Source: Daphnia pulex (Eukaryota; Arthropoda; Branchiopoda; Diplostraca; Daphniidae). Taken from it: a stretch of 64,000 nucleotides of DNA. The stretch spans positions 4,109,501 through 4,173,500 of the forward strand of contig NC_060018.1 of NCBI RefSeq assembly GCF_021134715.1, written 5' to 3'. The notes under the pieces are model-generated. The model saw only the letters and a list, made by a program, of their open reading frames with translations, ran no database searches and had not been told where the DNA came from. Made by a program: the position numbers and the translations under genes. Positions 23,105-36,600 of this stretch are shown here, piece after piece (positions within the stretch are counted from its first letter, which is position 1; every line of letters begins with the position of its first letter).

Positions 23105-26100
23105 TTGTCGTTGTTGTTGTTTTCCAAGGATTATTAATCACGACATAACGATGTCTTCTTCCTCTTGTGTGGTGGATGCTATGTCTCATGCTTGGGTCTT
23201 TTTGCTACACGCTTCTGTGGACACTCCACCACATCTACTTCCATCTTGTTCTTTATTTGACAATGACGCTGCTTAACTCTTCTTTTTCTTCTTTTTCTCT
23301 CTCGCAAACAAGCGCTCGCGTAGATTGGCCTCGCAGTTTTTGCCTCTTGCTCTAGGATTCTAGTCTAATATATAGTCTCTTTTTTCTTCATTTGTCGTGG
23401 GGATCTTGCGCTTGGCTGGGAGACGGGCGGGGACCGGATCCATACAAAGTGCAGAAGAAGAGAAGCAAAACATTTTACTCGGCTAACTCCAGGTTTTTTC
23501 TTTCCTTACTTTTCTTTTCGCCTTTCACTCTTGTTGCCACCGTCGTCTCAATTTCGTCCTATTTTCTCCCATGGCTAACAATCCTTCAGAAAGAAGTCGT
23601 GCGTGAAATCGTAAATGAATCATGTGCAATGACAAACCACCAGCCAGAGCGAAAAATAATCACCGTCAGAATGTCGACGAAGTGCAACATATTTTCCAGC
23701 GATTCAATTTTGTGCCATTGTGTGTGTACTATAAACGTTCGTGTGCTAAGTGTTTTTGTACGATGCAAAGCCACGACAGTTGCTAAAAACAAAGAGAATT
23801 GCAAACAGCGGTAATTTGATTTTCGTTTCTCCTGATTTGATGCTTAAATATTTATCAGCAGGGGGAAAACCAAACGAGACGTGACGTTCGTTTCCACCGA
23901 GCCAGTTTCCTTTTTTTATTTTGGTCTTCTCCTTTTATTTGCGTTTGCACAATTACCGAAAATGAGATTATATAGGACGTAAATTGTCCTCGATCCTTTG
24001 GGCGCTCGACCGTCGACCTCTCTCTCCCCCTGCAGCGGGGGCTAAATCGTTGATTGCCGCACAGCAGAGCAAAGAGAAAAGAAAATAGGTAGGAAAAAAA
24101 GGAAGAGCTAAAAAGGTTCCCATCGATCTGTGTGTGTGTGTGTGCAGTGGGTGCGTGACTGTCGCTGGATGCCCTCTGATGATGAGGAGGAACGACGGTA
24201 CCCGAGTGACGTTAAGGAAAGGTTATGGACGTTCCGCACAGACGTGAAAAGACGCAGCGGGCGGCACGGCGGAGCCCCTCTAGGCCTGCCGTCGTTTATT
24301 TGGCTTCTCGTTTCTGTGCCAAGTTCTAAATGAAAGCGATCAGGAAAGGTCTGGGCCAGGGCCTCGGCTGCAAACAGCAATTTGATCGCATTCGTAGATC
24401 CTGCTGGACGTGAGCCCCAGCTGCGGTTTTCATGGAAACCTGCCGTTTCCCGGTAATTTTTTTTCTTTTCGTTCGGGTTTAGCCAAGGAATTATTTCAGG
24501 ATTTTTTGGTCCGTCCTTAACCAGACGTGATGCATTGGTTGTCGCTGCTGGTCTATAGATCCAAAGGGGATAACCATCCATTATGGTGCGTGCCGGTGCG
24601 ATCGTGTGGTATCAGGTGAAGCCGAAGGTATCGGATTGCTTCTGCCGGGGCTTCTGCACCGTCCTGATCCAATCAGGGACCTTCGTCTGCGTCTACCTTT
24701 CGTCCTCGACCAGGAATTATTTTCTCTTTACTCCGGGCTTTCGGCTACTTCTCTTGCAACAGCTTCCATGACACACGAAATGGGCTTTGGGCCGGATGAG
24801 AAAGTAAACAAATGGATGAATACATTCTAATCTGTCGTCGATGACGTCCCGAATTCGCCAATGTTTGGAAGGCGATTATTTATTTATTTATATTTATCCT
24901 TGTTTTTCCTTTTCGTTTCTCGTTTATCTCTCTGTTTTTGGATGAGGGGCGGTTTATTTTTGTTGTCTTGATGCGTCGCGGCCAATTTCACCTTAGCACT
25001 TGACGTTTCGTCGGTGGTGGCCGGACGGAATCCGATCCTTTTCTGATCTGATTGGGGCCAAGGTTTTTTTTTTCTGACTGGCTTCTAGCTTTACTTTTTA
25101 GATACTCGGCGTCTACGACGAAGCCGTGCCCGTCCAAGAGAGCTGGATCTCGCCGTGTCGTCGCCGCCGCCGCCGCCTTTTTCTTTCTCCGGCTGATTGC
25201 GTCTGGTTTGCCGTGCGTTTTATCCGCCGACGTTTTGCGTTTGATACCGATTCAATAATACCAAAATTTTTAGTTTTTTCCAGTTCACGGAGAGAGAAAG
25301 AGAGAAGGACTCGATGAAGGTGAGAGGGAGAAAGGACATAGTTTAGTGTGTCAGCTCGGTCCTTTTTTTTTATTATTTTTATTTCATTTTATTTTCTTGG
25401 AAAGAAAAAAACGTCGTTATTTTACCAAATCGATTAGTTTTATTTGATTCTGTTGTTTTTTTGTCTTTGCTTTTTATCTACCAGAAAATTCAACACCCCA
25501 CTGACTTTGTTGTCGAGTTTGTCCGTTTCCTTTGTTTCAAAAGTGATTTCATTTGGCTCTTGATATTTTTTTTTTTTGGGTTGTTCAAGAGTTGACGCAA
25601 CCGAAAAAGACTCACGCGGCAGGGATTCGGAACGTGCGCCATCGTCAGGGACGCGATCCCGCCATATACAGAATGAGAGAGCGAAGCGATCACATGTAGC
25701 CGAAAACAGACACACTATTTTTCTATCCGTGTTGTCTGTCTGTCTGTTGGTTTTTTTTTTATTTTACTTTATTTTACTTTTTTTTTTATCGTCGAAAATA
25801 CCGCGGGCGCATTTTCTTAGTTCTTTCTTTCCTTCTTCAATTGTTCCCTTTCATTTCGGTTTTTTTATTTTTGAAATCTTAAGTTGTTTTTTTGTTGTTG
25901 CGGTGGTCTCCATTTTTTTTTAAGCGCAACCGATGGTTGTTGTACGCACATGTAGCGAACAGTGTTTCAACACCTCGTAAATTGGCCAGGAAGAGTTAAC
26001 GAAGGCAATCAAAAAAGCGCGCGTGTCTAGTCGTTTTCAAAACCGATAAATATTTCTCACGGCGGGATGAAAAGAGTCGCGTAAACAAAATGAGGTGGAG

Positions 26101-26817
26101 GCACAGATGAAGGAGTGAGTCAAGATTGACGCCATCGCCTTTGCGGACCCAAAATGTATACACACATATAGACTGTCTGTACACACGAGATAGTGTATAC
26201 ACACATACACAGTATTTCTAACTTTAAGACACACAAAAAAAACCAACATGTACAGTAGATGTATCTGTGTCGTGGGTGGGGTCCAGTGGCAAATGACGAT
26301 TTCGAGTGTGATGCCAGTACCTGATTGCGTCCCTTCCGTTTTTTTTTCCTTTCCCCGAGACTTTAATGGGGATGTGTTGAAAAAAGAAGCCCAGGAAGAG
26401 AGAAAATATTCACGGCGACGTTTGAATTAAAAACAGAAAAGGATATTATAAGACAAGCCATTTTGGAGAGAAGAGGGAAGAAGAAAAATTCTTGGACGTT
26501 CTTGGCGACATGACGAACGAGATGGGAGAGAGTAGAGAGATTTCTGAATTTCTTATGTAACATGTTACATTCCATTTAAATGTGTGTATAGAGGCCAGCC
26601 AACCCGACCCGAGTCATTGGTTGGCCCGGAGAGAGAGAGAGTCTTATTTTCTCCGAGAAAATTGTCAAAAAACCCTGGGAAACGGAGACGAAGAAACGCT
26701 TTTTGAGATAATTTGATTACGCTGTCGTTATGCGCCATAAAATGGCCAGTCTCTCTCTCTCTCTGCCAGAGTCTCAACAGCCACATCATATAAACAACAT
26801 GCGTATGCAAAAACCCA

Positions 26818-26847
26818 GAAGAAGAAGAAGAAGAAGAAGAAGAAGAA
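26818..26847 (+). repeat. (GAA)n microsatellite
   Basis: A run of about nine GAA triplets followed by A-rich sequence. Similar purine triplet tracts recur near 27060, 27475 and 36905. Confidence 0.85.
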
Positions 26848-29800
26848 AAAAGAAAGGGGAAATTGAAGTTTATCGTAGAAGTGATCGTGCAGAAGTGCTG
26901 CAGCACACCTCGATCCATTATGCTGTGTGTACGGAGGGCAAGAAAAAAAGAACCCAAATGCTCCTCAAAAGGGAAAAAGGAGCTGAGCTAAACATTCCTA
27001 CTTTTGACTGTGTATACCACACGTGAAGAGAACTGAAAACAAAAGAATATGGAAAGAAGAAGAAGAAGAAGAGTAGTATGGCTTATCATTCCAGTCCTGA
27101 CGTTTTGAGTGTATCGAAATCTTCTTTGACGCCTCGAAAGAAAAAGAAAAAAAAAGGCTTTGATGGCTCCTTTTCTGACTTTTCATTTTTGTTTTCGTCT
27201 GCAGCTTCTTCTTCTTCTTGTTCTTCCATTTTGGAACTATATCGTTTCCATTCTTTTTGGCCTTCTTCAACTTTGATTTACGCCGAACATAATAAAACTG
27301 GGAGCAGCCGGTTTTATCGACAATCTTCTAGCCTTTGATCAAAAATGGCCTTAATTGCTCGCGCCGAGTTGTTAGGAGGACCATCGTAAAAATGGAACAA
27401 GAATAGGAGAACAAGGGAAGAAAGAGGTGGATAGAACTGATAGAAATGGAGAGTTAGCTGCTGCTACAATCCGAAGAAGAAGAAGAAGAAAAGAAATGGT
27501 ATATAGAAAAACGAAATGCTCTCATAGGCCAATCGAATTGCGCTCAGTATTGGCTTTAGTCTTTAACATCCATCTTGCGGGACCTCCCAGACGTTCTTTT
27601 ACGCCCCTTTTCCACGTCTTTCTCTCTTCTCATTTTATATTTCACGTGATTCTCGTTTATCTTCTTCTTCTTCTTCTTTTTCATTTCTTTTCTTCTGGCT
27701 GTTTTAATATTCGAATTCTTTTAAGAAGCGAAACGATGTAACCGGCAAGAATGTCCTGCTGGAAGTCGCCGAAGCGAAACACATTAATATCTCGCTCTCG
27801 CTATAGAGTGGAGAATAGAAAACTGGAAAGAGAGAGAGAGTTAGAACATGAGCGTCGTAAATAAAGGAGCAAACAACAATCGTCTAGTATCTTCTCTCTC
27901 TCTCTCTTTCTCTCGCAACCCTACGATCTAGGTGAAGGAGATGTCTTGTGGAATAACGACGGAAATGACCTCTGCTTCCGGCTTCCAGCAGTACGCGCGC
28001 GTCAGCAGTCCCCTTCCGTATATATGAGCCACGCAATAACGCAATAGCTTAGATGATGGATGATAATTTTCCGTAGTGAATAAGTCCTACTACAACCTGA
28101 TCGCCGGGTGTCCATAGTCCTTGAAATTGGCTTCAGCTCATTTCTTTTCTTCTCTGTAATGCGCCAGACGTCATCGGGAGTTTGTCTTGAGAAAAAAAAA
28201 ATAAGATGGACTACATTTTTACCCCTGTAGATAACAGGGGGTCTCCGTACGGCAACGTTTTCCTCGTTCCGTCTTGTTGATCTATTTGCTGGTTACGTGT
28301 AGTGCTGTGTATCGGGGGCTTCACGGGGAGATCCAAAATAGGAGGAGTTGACCTCAGCAGCAGCAGCGGCTCAAAGTTTGGTCCGTTCCAGCCAGCGGAT
28401 CGCGTTGTAAAGGATAGAAATGACTAGACGAGACGAGGACAACCTCAACGACGGCCAATCAATCGGAAAAGCGAATGCGAACGGACGGAATTTCATTGAT
28501 TCAACCTTCGCTTGAAATCCAAGACTTGTCGCCCAACACCGAGCCCAACTATATCTCGTCTTATTGATCGGACACGATCTCTACGATGATCGATTCACAG
28601 CCGAAAAAAGAGCCAAAATGTTTCCACCACCAATTCCAACCCAAGAAAATATCTTTCGAGTTTTTAGTATCTTTTCTTGCCATCTCCTTATTTTTCCCCC
28701 CTCCACCATTTCTGAGAAGAAGGAAGAAATAACCGTGGGTCCGACAACTCCTCATAAAGCTCAGTGGTCCGTAGCCGCGCGGGCGGCGGCCGGGTCGTCC
28801 TCGGCGTTTGCCTCCCACAGATCGTGGTGTGTCCCTAGACGGGCGATTAGCATTCAAATGCGAGAGCAATGAGGCTGATCGTGAAAGAGCCCCACACACA
28901 CATTGGATCGATCGGCAGCAGCAGCCCCCACCATTTCTCTCTCTCTCTATCGTCTGACGCCCAACTGCACTCAGTAGCCGAGACTGGGGCTGGTCTAGGG
29001 CCCCCTTATAGCCGCGGCCATCAACCCAAACTAATGTCAGGCGTGTATACTGTTGTGATGGACGAGATTCATCTCTCTTTCTATTACTAATATATTCAAA
29101 AGCCAATCTACTACCAGTTCGACCTCGTTCCCTCCCTGATCATGGCTAGTGGTGTAGCAGCAGCATTTATTATATCCCCCTCATCATCAGACTAGGAGGG
29201 GATTACATAGCAGAGCTCTTAAAGTCGTAATATACCCCCCCCCCCGAGAAAGTTTTCTGGGGCAATCTATATACCCAGCGCATCGTAACACGTGGTTGAG
29301 ATGCTAGCTTCTTCTTTTGTTTTGTTTTATTTCTTTTTATTTTTGTTTTGGTTATTTGGAAATGAAAAAGGCAAATTTGGAGGCTCAGCTATCAAAATTA
29401 CCCTTCTATTGTTGATTTTTTTTCAAGAAGAAACAAAAGGGGGGCGATCACTTGTTAGCGCTGGTCCGTTTTACTTTTTTTTCTTCGCCACCACCACTAT
29501 GCGCGCGCGCTTGTAATAGCAGCCACCGCCGTTCTGTCTAGATATACACACACACGCACACACACACGGACGGGAGGTATATAATCCCGCGCGCTTCGTG
29601 AATGGCTCTCCAGTTGGACTTGCTCTGTCCTTCGCTCTAGACGCTATTCTCTCTCGTCTCTCACTGCCGACCCTTGTAATCTTATTCATTTCGGAACCGA
29701 AAATCGCCAAACAAGTTTGTTATTTCTTCCTCCTCCACCACCACCACCACATAAGCAGACGCCAAAACACACAGACGCAATTATATCCACGTCGTTGATT

Positions 29801-30607
29801 TTTCTTCATTTCGGATAAAGCCAATTTGTCGTTTTCATTCTCTCCATCGTCGGCCAGATTTCATACAAATTTGGTTTTCCCAGGCCGAAAAAGGTTGATT
29901 GAACTTTTCGTTTGTTTTGTAATCGCCTTCCATTTCTGACCGTCTCGCATCCCGTCAGTGAAGAGTGATCGTCGGGAGTCGTCCGTCATTGCCTGTAACA
30001 ACAACAACGAGGCGAACGAATACACAAACACGCTCTAAACAACAACAACAACAACACACACACACAAAATACGCCATCAATCGGTTTCGATCCTCTCCAT
30101 CAGTTTCTCTCTTCATCAATTTTTTGGTTTTTAAATCAAATTTTCGTTCCTTCATTGTTGTTTGTTATCGGCCCGTCTTGTTTTATTTTTTCGTTCTTTT
30201 TTTTGCGTGCGCTGGGCCCCCGCCTATCCCGCGCGCTCTGTGGTGAGTGGCTTTAACCTAGTCCCGTTTTCTCGCCCGTCTTCTCGGCTTCGTGATTGAA
30301 GTGACTCATTATCGGTCAAGAAGGGGGCAGTCGGTTGTTAACTTTTGGCTGATTGCAGTCGATCAAACGCCCTCGAACAGTGCAGTGATGTAATTCGATC
30401 GCCGTCAGTTTTTCCCTTTTTTTTGAACGAGACACGAAGAAGAAGAAGAAGAAAAAGAAGTTCTTTTTTTATTTTTGCCAAGCGGAGAAATTTATATATT
30501 TATCATCAGACTTGTCATCAAGAACCGTTGCAACGATAACGAAACTCAACTTGCAAACCCAAACAACAGAAGAGAGAAAAATAAATATAACGGAAAAAGG
30601 AAAAAAA

Positions 30608-33600
30608 ATGAGGTCCGCAGTGTTTCTGTCGTTCGCCGTTTGCTTCGTGTCGGTCATCGCGGCCATTCCGGTTGTGCCATTTTCATTCGACGATGTTCAT
30701 CAAGGTCAGTGCTGTGCTATTATATATCTATATAAACTCTCAGACTATTATGTATACACTAAAGGCTACAACAACAACCCACTAACAATTCACGCCAATG
30801 CAAAAATCTCTTCGCCATGTAATATTCCTTTTTTTTTTAATATTTTAGTTGGCCTTTTTTTCTGTCTGATTTTTTGGGTTGATTTCACTCTTTATGCATT
30901 TTATGCATTTATGCGTTTGCTGATAGCAGTTTTATAGTGTATGGCCACATTTATATATTTGCAATATGCATCAGCCATTCCAAGGTTTCCGACTTTGCCC
31001 CGACTGTATCTTATCCATCATCAGCCGGAGCGGCCTTCCGGATTTTTTGAGGGAAAAAAAGGAAGAAAAAGGGAAAGGATATTTAGAAGTTATAGAGACG
31101 GAAAAGATAAAATAAATATGATACAAGTTACCCAAAAATGGGGGAACGAATGTCATCATTGAGGTTTTTTCCCCCCATTTCTAGCTGTATGTTGGTTCCA
31201 GTAATTTCCTTGTCATTGGGATATAGAGTTGCCCATACGATGAGTGAGAAAACGATGTAGCGATGACGTAAGTTTGTAATCCATCATGGGATTGATCCGA
31301 TGTATTAGGCACCACATACTACAGACTGTGGCTGATGGTCTTTTTAAAGAGAGAACTCTCCTTCCTAAACAGAGTCGGGACTGGTGTCATCATGTCCTTA
31401 TAGGACATGAAACAGAAACGGGAGAACGAAAGAAAAAAGGAAAAGCTCAGCGCAAAAGAGGATGGCGATGATGATGATTCATCGCATTAGATGAGAAAAA
31501 TGGTGTGTGTGTGTGTGTGTGTGTTCCCCCCCGACGGGTAGGGATTTTTCGACGAGAGACGACGACAAGAGACGGTGTGTGTCGAGCGTCTAACGAGAGA
31601 GGAGCAGACTGTTGCACGGTGAATGGGCGGGATCGCCTGCCACCCTCTGCGTGCCGCTGACGCGTGCAGCACGTTATCGTTCACGCGCATCTTTTTTTTT
31701 CTCGTCTTATTTTTTCATCTCTTTCGCTTTATTTTATTTTATTTTATTTTTCCCCTTTCTTTCTTTACTCTTTTTTTGATTTACGTCCTTGCGCTATTGA
31801 GAAAGAAAACCCAAGAGGTTTAATAACACACACGGGGAGTTGCGTACACCTCTCGGGGTCATTATTTAACACTCCTTAACTCTTCATCAACTTTTTCTTT
31901 ATTCTGTGGATGTTGCCAACAAAAAAAGATCATGTCCAGCGAAAAGAGGAGGTCGGGCATAAGTGCATAACTCAGAAAGTAATATTCGAACGTTGATTCG
32001 TTTTGCAAATTTAGTTTTACCAATATCGTATTTGGTCGTATTATTTGGTAATCATTCGATTAATTTTGTTTTTATAAGTTTTATTTAATTTAGTGTTTTA
32101 CCCAATAATTTTTATAACGGAAAAATTCACTAATTATTTAAAAAAAAAAAAAACTTTTCTGTCAGTTTTCGACTTATTTTGGCAATTTGGCAAATGCATC
32201 CCAGATTGCAGACTACAATTTAGCAAACGACACATGAAACGTCTTTTTTGGAGGGAAACGCTGAAAGTGTGAGAAAATACTAGAAATTATCGATAAAATC
32301 TCTAAGGAAATGGTTTGTGCAATTCAAAACTGACGTTTTACTATTCTGGCAGGTATGTATGTCTTAATTTCGTAAATGTAAGTGTCAATTATGTTATAAT
32401 GTTAAAAGCTGGCAGAGGCAGACATAGACAATTGGACATTAGAGCTTCTTTCTTGTCAGAGGCCATACTGAGCATGCACATGGCCGAATTAGAAGAACAC
32501 AGATAAAGGCATCAATTGAGCCATCTCAGTTTTGTTGTCCAACATGATTCATGTGAACAAGTCACTTTGTGGTTCTCGTTGGTGAAGCTACTTATACGAC
32601 TAACAATTTATTTAGTTTTGAAACTACAGGTAAAGTTGAATAATAAATGAAATATTATCTAGTTTATTGTCTTTTTAAAGCCAAAAAACTAATATTTATT
32701 TCATTTTTACGTTTTTCGATAAATCATAAATTTAGTTTAATTATTTTTTTAAAAACTACATGTGCCACGCTAGTAGATTATTTTCTTCATTTGTCGAATG
32801 CAAGCAGAGATAAGCAAAAATCCCTTTTTTAACTCGGATGATTTCCAGTTTTCTTTATCGTAATATACCTTGCGTGAGCGTATTGGTTAGATGTGGGTGG
32901 GGTCTTTCTCTGTGTATGTGTGTGTGTGTAGGTTTATGTACACACAGAGTTCTTCCAAATCTTGTTCTCATCCAGCCCGGAGTTCTTCGCGTGCATGTAA
33001 AATATCTGAACAACAACATCGAAAAATCTTGCCCTTTTCATTTATTTTTTTCCCCTCAGAGACAACACACACACCCGAGAGAAAAACTCTATTTAGGGAA
33101 GTAAAAAATGATTAAGCAAATAAGGAAAGGGGATTTGATCATTTCTGTCGACAAGAAAATGTCGAAAACTTTGCTTCTTCCGATAAATCGCCGAGTGTTA
33201 TAAACGGAAAGAGATTTGCGTTCGCATTTGATTGGGGGATATTGACGCATCGTCTAGGGCCAGGATCCCATCAGGAAGAGATCCTGCGTAGCCGGTAACA
33301 TGGTTACAATCATGCCAAGCTGCAGCGCTTACGTGTAGGTGTGAATGTGATTGGCCGACCAATTGATCACGCCAAGATTAGAGATAGACGATACGTGTAA
33401 TACCTCACCTTTTTTTCTCTCTCTCTTTCTCACTGCTGGACGATGTCCCAGCAGGGAACGACGACCTTTTTCTATGGGAACATTTTCCTCGTGGGCAACT
33501 CAATTTTTTTTAAAGTTTCAGGAAAAAAATAGGAAAGAAAAGTTGAATTATTTCTTCTTATTCTTTTTTTTCTTTTCGTCCCACCATTATTTCCCGCGTT

Positions 33601-36600
33601 ATCACCCCATTTCAACAGCGAGCCGGGCAATCGGCACGATCATTAATATCCGGGGAGAAAGAAAAGAAAAAATATAAGAGCCCTCCTCCTCCGTCGGATG
33701 CCATCGGTTATTTACAACATTTCTTTGTGACGTGCAACCACAGTAAAACACCGCCGAGTTGACACGAGCCTCCCCTGGTCAGCAGAGACACGACAAAATG
33801 ACAACGGAGAGATGGGCGCGGCCCTTACGTGCGCGAATCAACCTTTTGTCAAGTCGTATAAGTTGTTGTTGTGGTCTCGACGCTACACACACAAAGGGGG
33901 GAAAAAGGAAGAAGAAGGTTTTCGTTGTTGGCCCTTTTCTTTCTTTCTTTTTGCCGTGTGCCACAAAAATTTTGGGGGGAGACGTTGATGGGGTTCGGCG
34001 GAATACAAAGTCAAGGGGATTATATTTCTGTTCATCATCTTCTTGATTTTTCTCGTCGAATCAAAATGAAATTGAAAAATCTCTTCCGATAGGATTTCAA
34101 TTTGATTTGTTGGACGCCAATGAGACGAAATCAGATGAAGATGGATCCCGTTTTTTGCGGAACGTTTTCAATTACAAACCGTCTGGTTTCTTTTTACCGT
34201 CCTTTTTTTCTTTTCTTTTTCATTCCTGATCAATTGATAATTTGATAATGGCGCCACCGCTTGTGTCACTGGAATGAATGCAGCAGGGGAATCGGCTTCT
34301 TTTTAACCGTGCGGATGAAGTGCGGATGGGGGAAATTACCGGGGATCTTGCAAGAATTTCACATAATGAGTTGCGATAAATGAAATTCCCAATCGGAATT
34401 CTATTGCGCTGGAGAATCTGTCAGGGGGGGTGATGCGCTAGCGCATAATTAATCTCGTTTAGTCGTGTGTGGGCGGGCAGGGAGGGAAATGAGCAAAAAG
34501 AATTCGGTCTAACCAATCAGGGAAAGGAATGGCAATCAAGCGTTATTGATGCCCCACTGAGATGACGGGATGGATGTAGACGAACTTTGCCTCCTCCTCC
34601 TCCCCCCCAACGACCCACCCACCGTGTGTTGATGACTTGAAAATGTCGACTGCCGTATTGAACTGATGGATGGAATTCAATTTCGAATCGGAATTTGATC
34701 CTTTTTTTCTCTCTCTTTTTATCTTTTCATTTTTTTTTTTATTTCGTGTCTAGCTGATTTGGTGAAACGTCTGGCTGACTACGAAGTGGTGGTGCCCAGG
34801 AAAGTGTCGGAGCAAGGGCAACTGCTGAGTCACCACCTGACACACCATTACGACGGGGCGTCTCGCAGGCAGCGGCGACGTCGACGCCAAGTGGATGACG
34901 GTGACGGCGACGACGTTCACTATCGACTGGATCTGTCCGGCCGTGAGAGGCAACTTCATTTGAAACCCAACGATCGACTTCTGGCGTCGGCCTTTGTCGT
35001 CGAGCGACGCCAAGGACGCAACGTCACCAATCACCGACTAGCGCCGGCCAGGCACAAACAATGCCACTACATCGGCCGAGTCAAAGGACATCCCGAGTCG
35101 ACCGTGGCCGTCTCCACCTGCAACGGATTGGTAAGTGGCAAACTCGATTTCTTTCGCTCAAAATACAATCCGCCGTCGTCGTCGTCATCTGAAAACACAC
35201 GAGAGGTCCTCTATGGGTGCGCAAAAGTAGAGAAAGTAAATAAGACACACACACACTGGATCGCTGGCAATCAAATTGACTCGATTCGTCAACTCCTCCT
35301 TACACCGTATAGACTCCGGGTGGACTGGCCAATCCAATCAAGCGTCGGCACCGTTCCGGTCAAGTGAACTTGTCCGTCGTGATGGATTTCCATCGCTTCT
35401 TCCATCCCACTTTCTTTCTTTCCCTTCTTCTTTTTCTTCAAAATCTTTATCGAATTTACGGAGAAATGGAGCGGTGGGGTTGAAATAAAACATTTAGGGC
35501 GGAATCAAATGAAAGTTGTCGAGCGGCGGTTGTCGGATTTTTTTCTTTTTGATCAGAGACGACGACCTTTCGAGTGGGAGGAGGGAGAGTGGGTGGTTCA
35601 TCGATGGTCAAATGCATCCCGGCACGAATCGGATATAGGGCGGGACTGCTTACGGTTTCACTACGACACACAATATCCCGTCGGGTTTCGTTCGTTCGTG
35701 AAAAGGAGGAAATGGCAATAAAACGATCGACGGCCAACGATTTTTTTCCCCTTCTCCTTTCACCGTTGGCACAGTCAAATCAAAATAAATCAGAGCCGCT
35801 CTCTGCCTGCGCAAGCCAATTTTTCTTTTTTCGTTCATTTCGCTTGGAGGACTTCTCCTGTCCCAATCGCCCGCTCTATGACAACAAGGAAAGAAAATAG
35901 CCCCCCCCCCCCTCTGATTCGTTTATGGTTTTATTGAATATTATTATACTTCCACCTTTTTTTCGGTCCTACTTTGTCGAGTTGGCACACGGAAAAACGG
36001 CGGGAGTGAAAAAACGAAAAATGGTTTTTCGGCCAAAACGGCAGCTGCACTGCGACCCGAGAGAACGGAAACAGAAGGCGCCCCTAGACCCGAGAGAGAG
36101 AGGAAAGAAGCTCGTACGTAGATATTTTCCTCGCTCCTGATTCAGGAGCGGGAGAGAAAGAGAGACGAAGCAGAAGAGTAGGCGGCAAAACAAAAAGGAG
36201 AGAAAGTGGACAAAGACAAAAAAGAATCAGTCCGTCTGGAGAAACGAGAGAGAGATGGGTTGTATTCCATTTCCATTTGATATATATATTATATCTAAAT
36301 ATAGTGTGTTGTACGCATATTCCAATGTTGATACACCCAGTCTGACGTGCCAGGGGGGTCCTCTGCTGCGTGGCGTTGAGAGAGAGAGAGAAGGAATAAA
36401 CACTGGGGCATGTGTGTATGTATGTACATATTGCACGGGGCGCCGCTGCAATCCGCTACTCTTTGTCACGACTGCTCCGGCAGATCTTCTCACACGCTCG
36501 AAAAGAAAGAAAAACAAAGACGAATCAAATTGAAAAGAGGAAAGACAAGAAAATGGCAAAGTTCTCTGGCATGCCGGACGAAGCAATTACTTTCCCTCCT

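Larger units (their letters stand above)
21524..30607. other. 9-kb interval without a recognised gene
   Basis: This covers the Homer 3' UTR, an intergenic stretch and the ADAMTS 5' region. Repeats include ATG triplets (23078-23104), GAA triplets (26818-26847), GA/CT tracts and an 11-C run (29235-29245). Open frames exceeding 150 codons occur on the minus strand (for example 22542-23189 and 28561-29106), but they are low-complexity and unlike any family I know. The last few hundred bases must include the ADAMTS promoter and 5' UTR, possibly with untranslated exons I cannot place. Confidence 0.6.
30705..34753 (+). other. ADAMTS intron 1
   Basis: A 4-kb intron between the signal-peptide exon and the prodomain exon. 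It holds a GT run (31503-31524), a TTTTA run (31728-31750) and an AT-rich block (about 32000-32800). I see no nested gene. Confidence 0.65.

Noticed and set aside
22542..23189. 215-codon minus-strand open frame
   Set aside because: It crosses triplet and pyrimidine repeats, encodes runs of Ser and Thr from microsatellites and resembles no protein family.
24583..24771. ATG followed by MVRAGAIVWYQ and a donor-like GTGAAG
   Set aside because: Weak donor, no compatible downstream exon and no similarity that I recognise.
27733..27806. Short frame reading DVTGKNVLLEVAEAKHINIS
   Set aside because: Protein-like for about 20 codons, but closed by stops on both sides with no splice site that makes it an exon.
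28561..29106. 181-codon minus-strand open frame
   Set aside because: Low-complexity Arg/Gly-rich product, no known domain, no splice or start context to support it.
21524..30607. Search for CRISPR-like arrays, transposon ends or clustered novel system
   Set aside because: Only simple tandem repeats were seen; no spaced direct repeats, no terminal inverted repeats with target duplications and no transposase-like frame.
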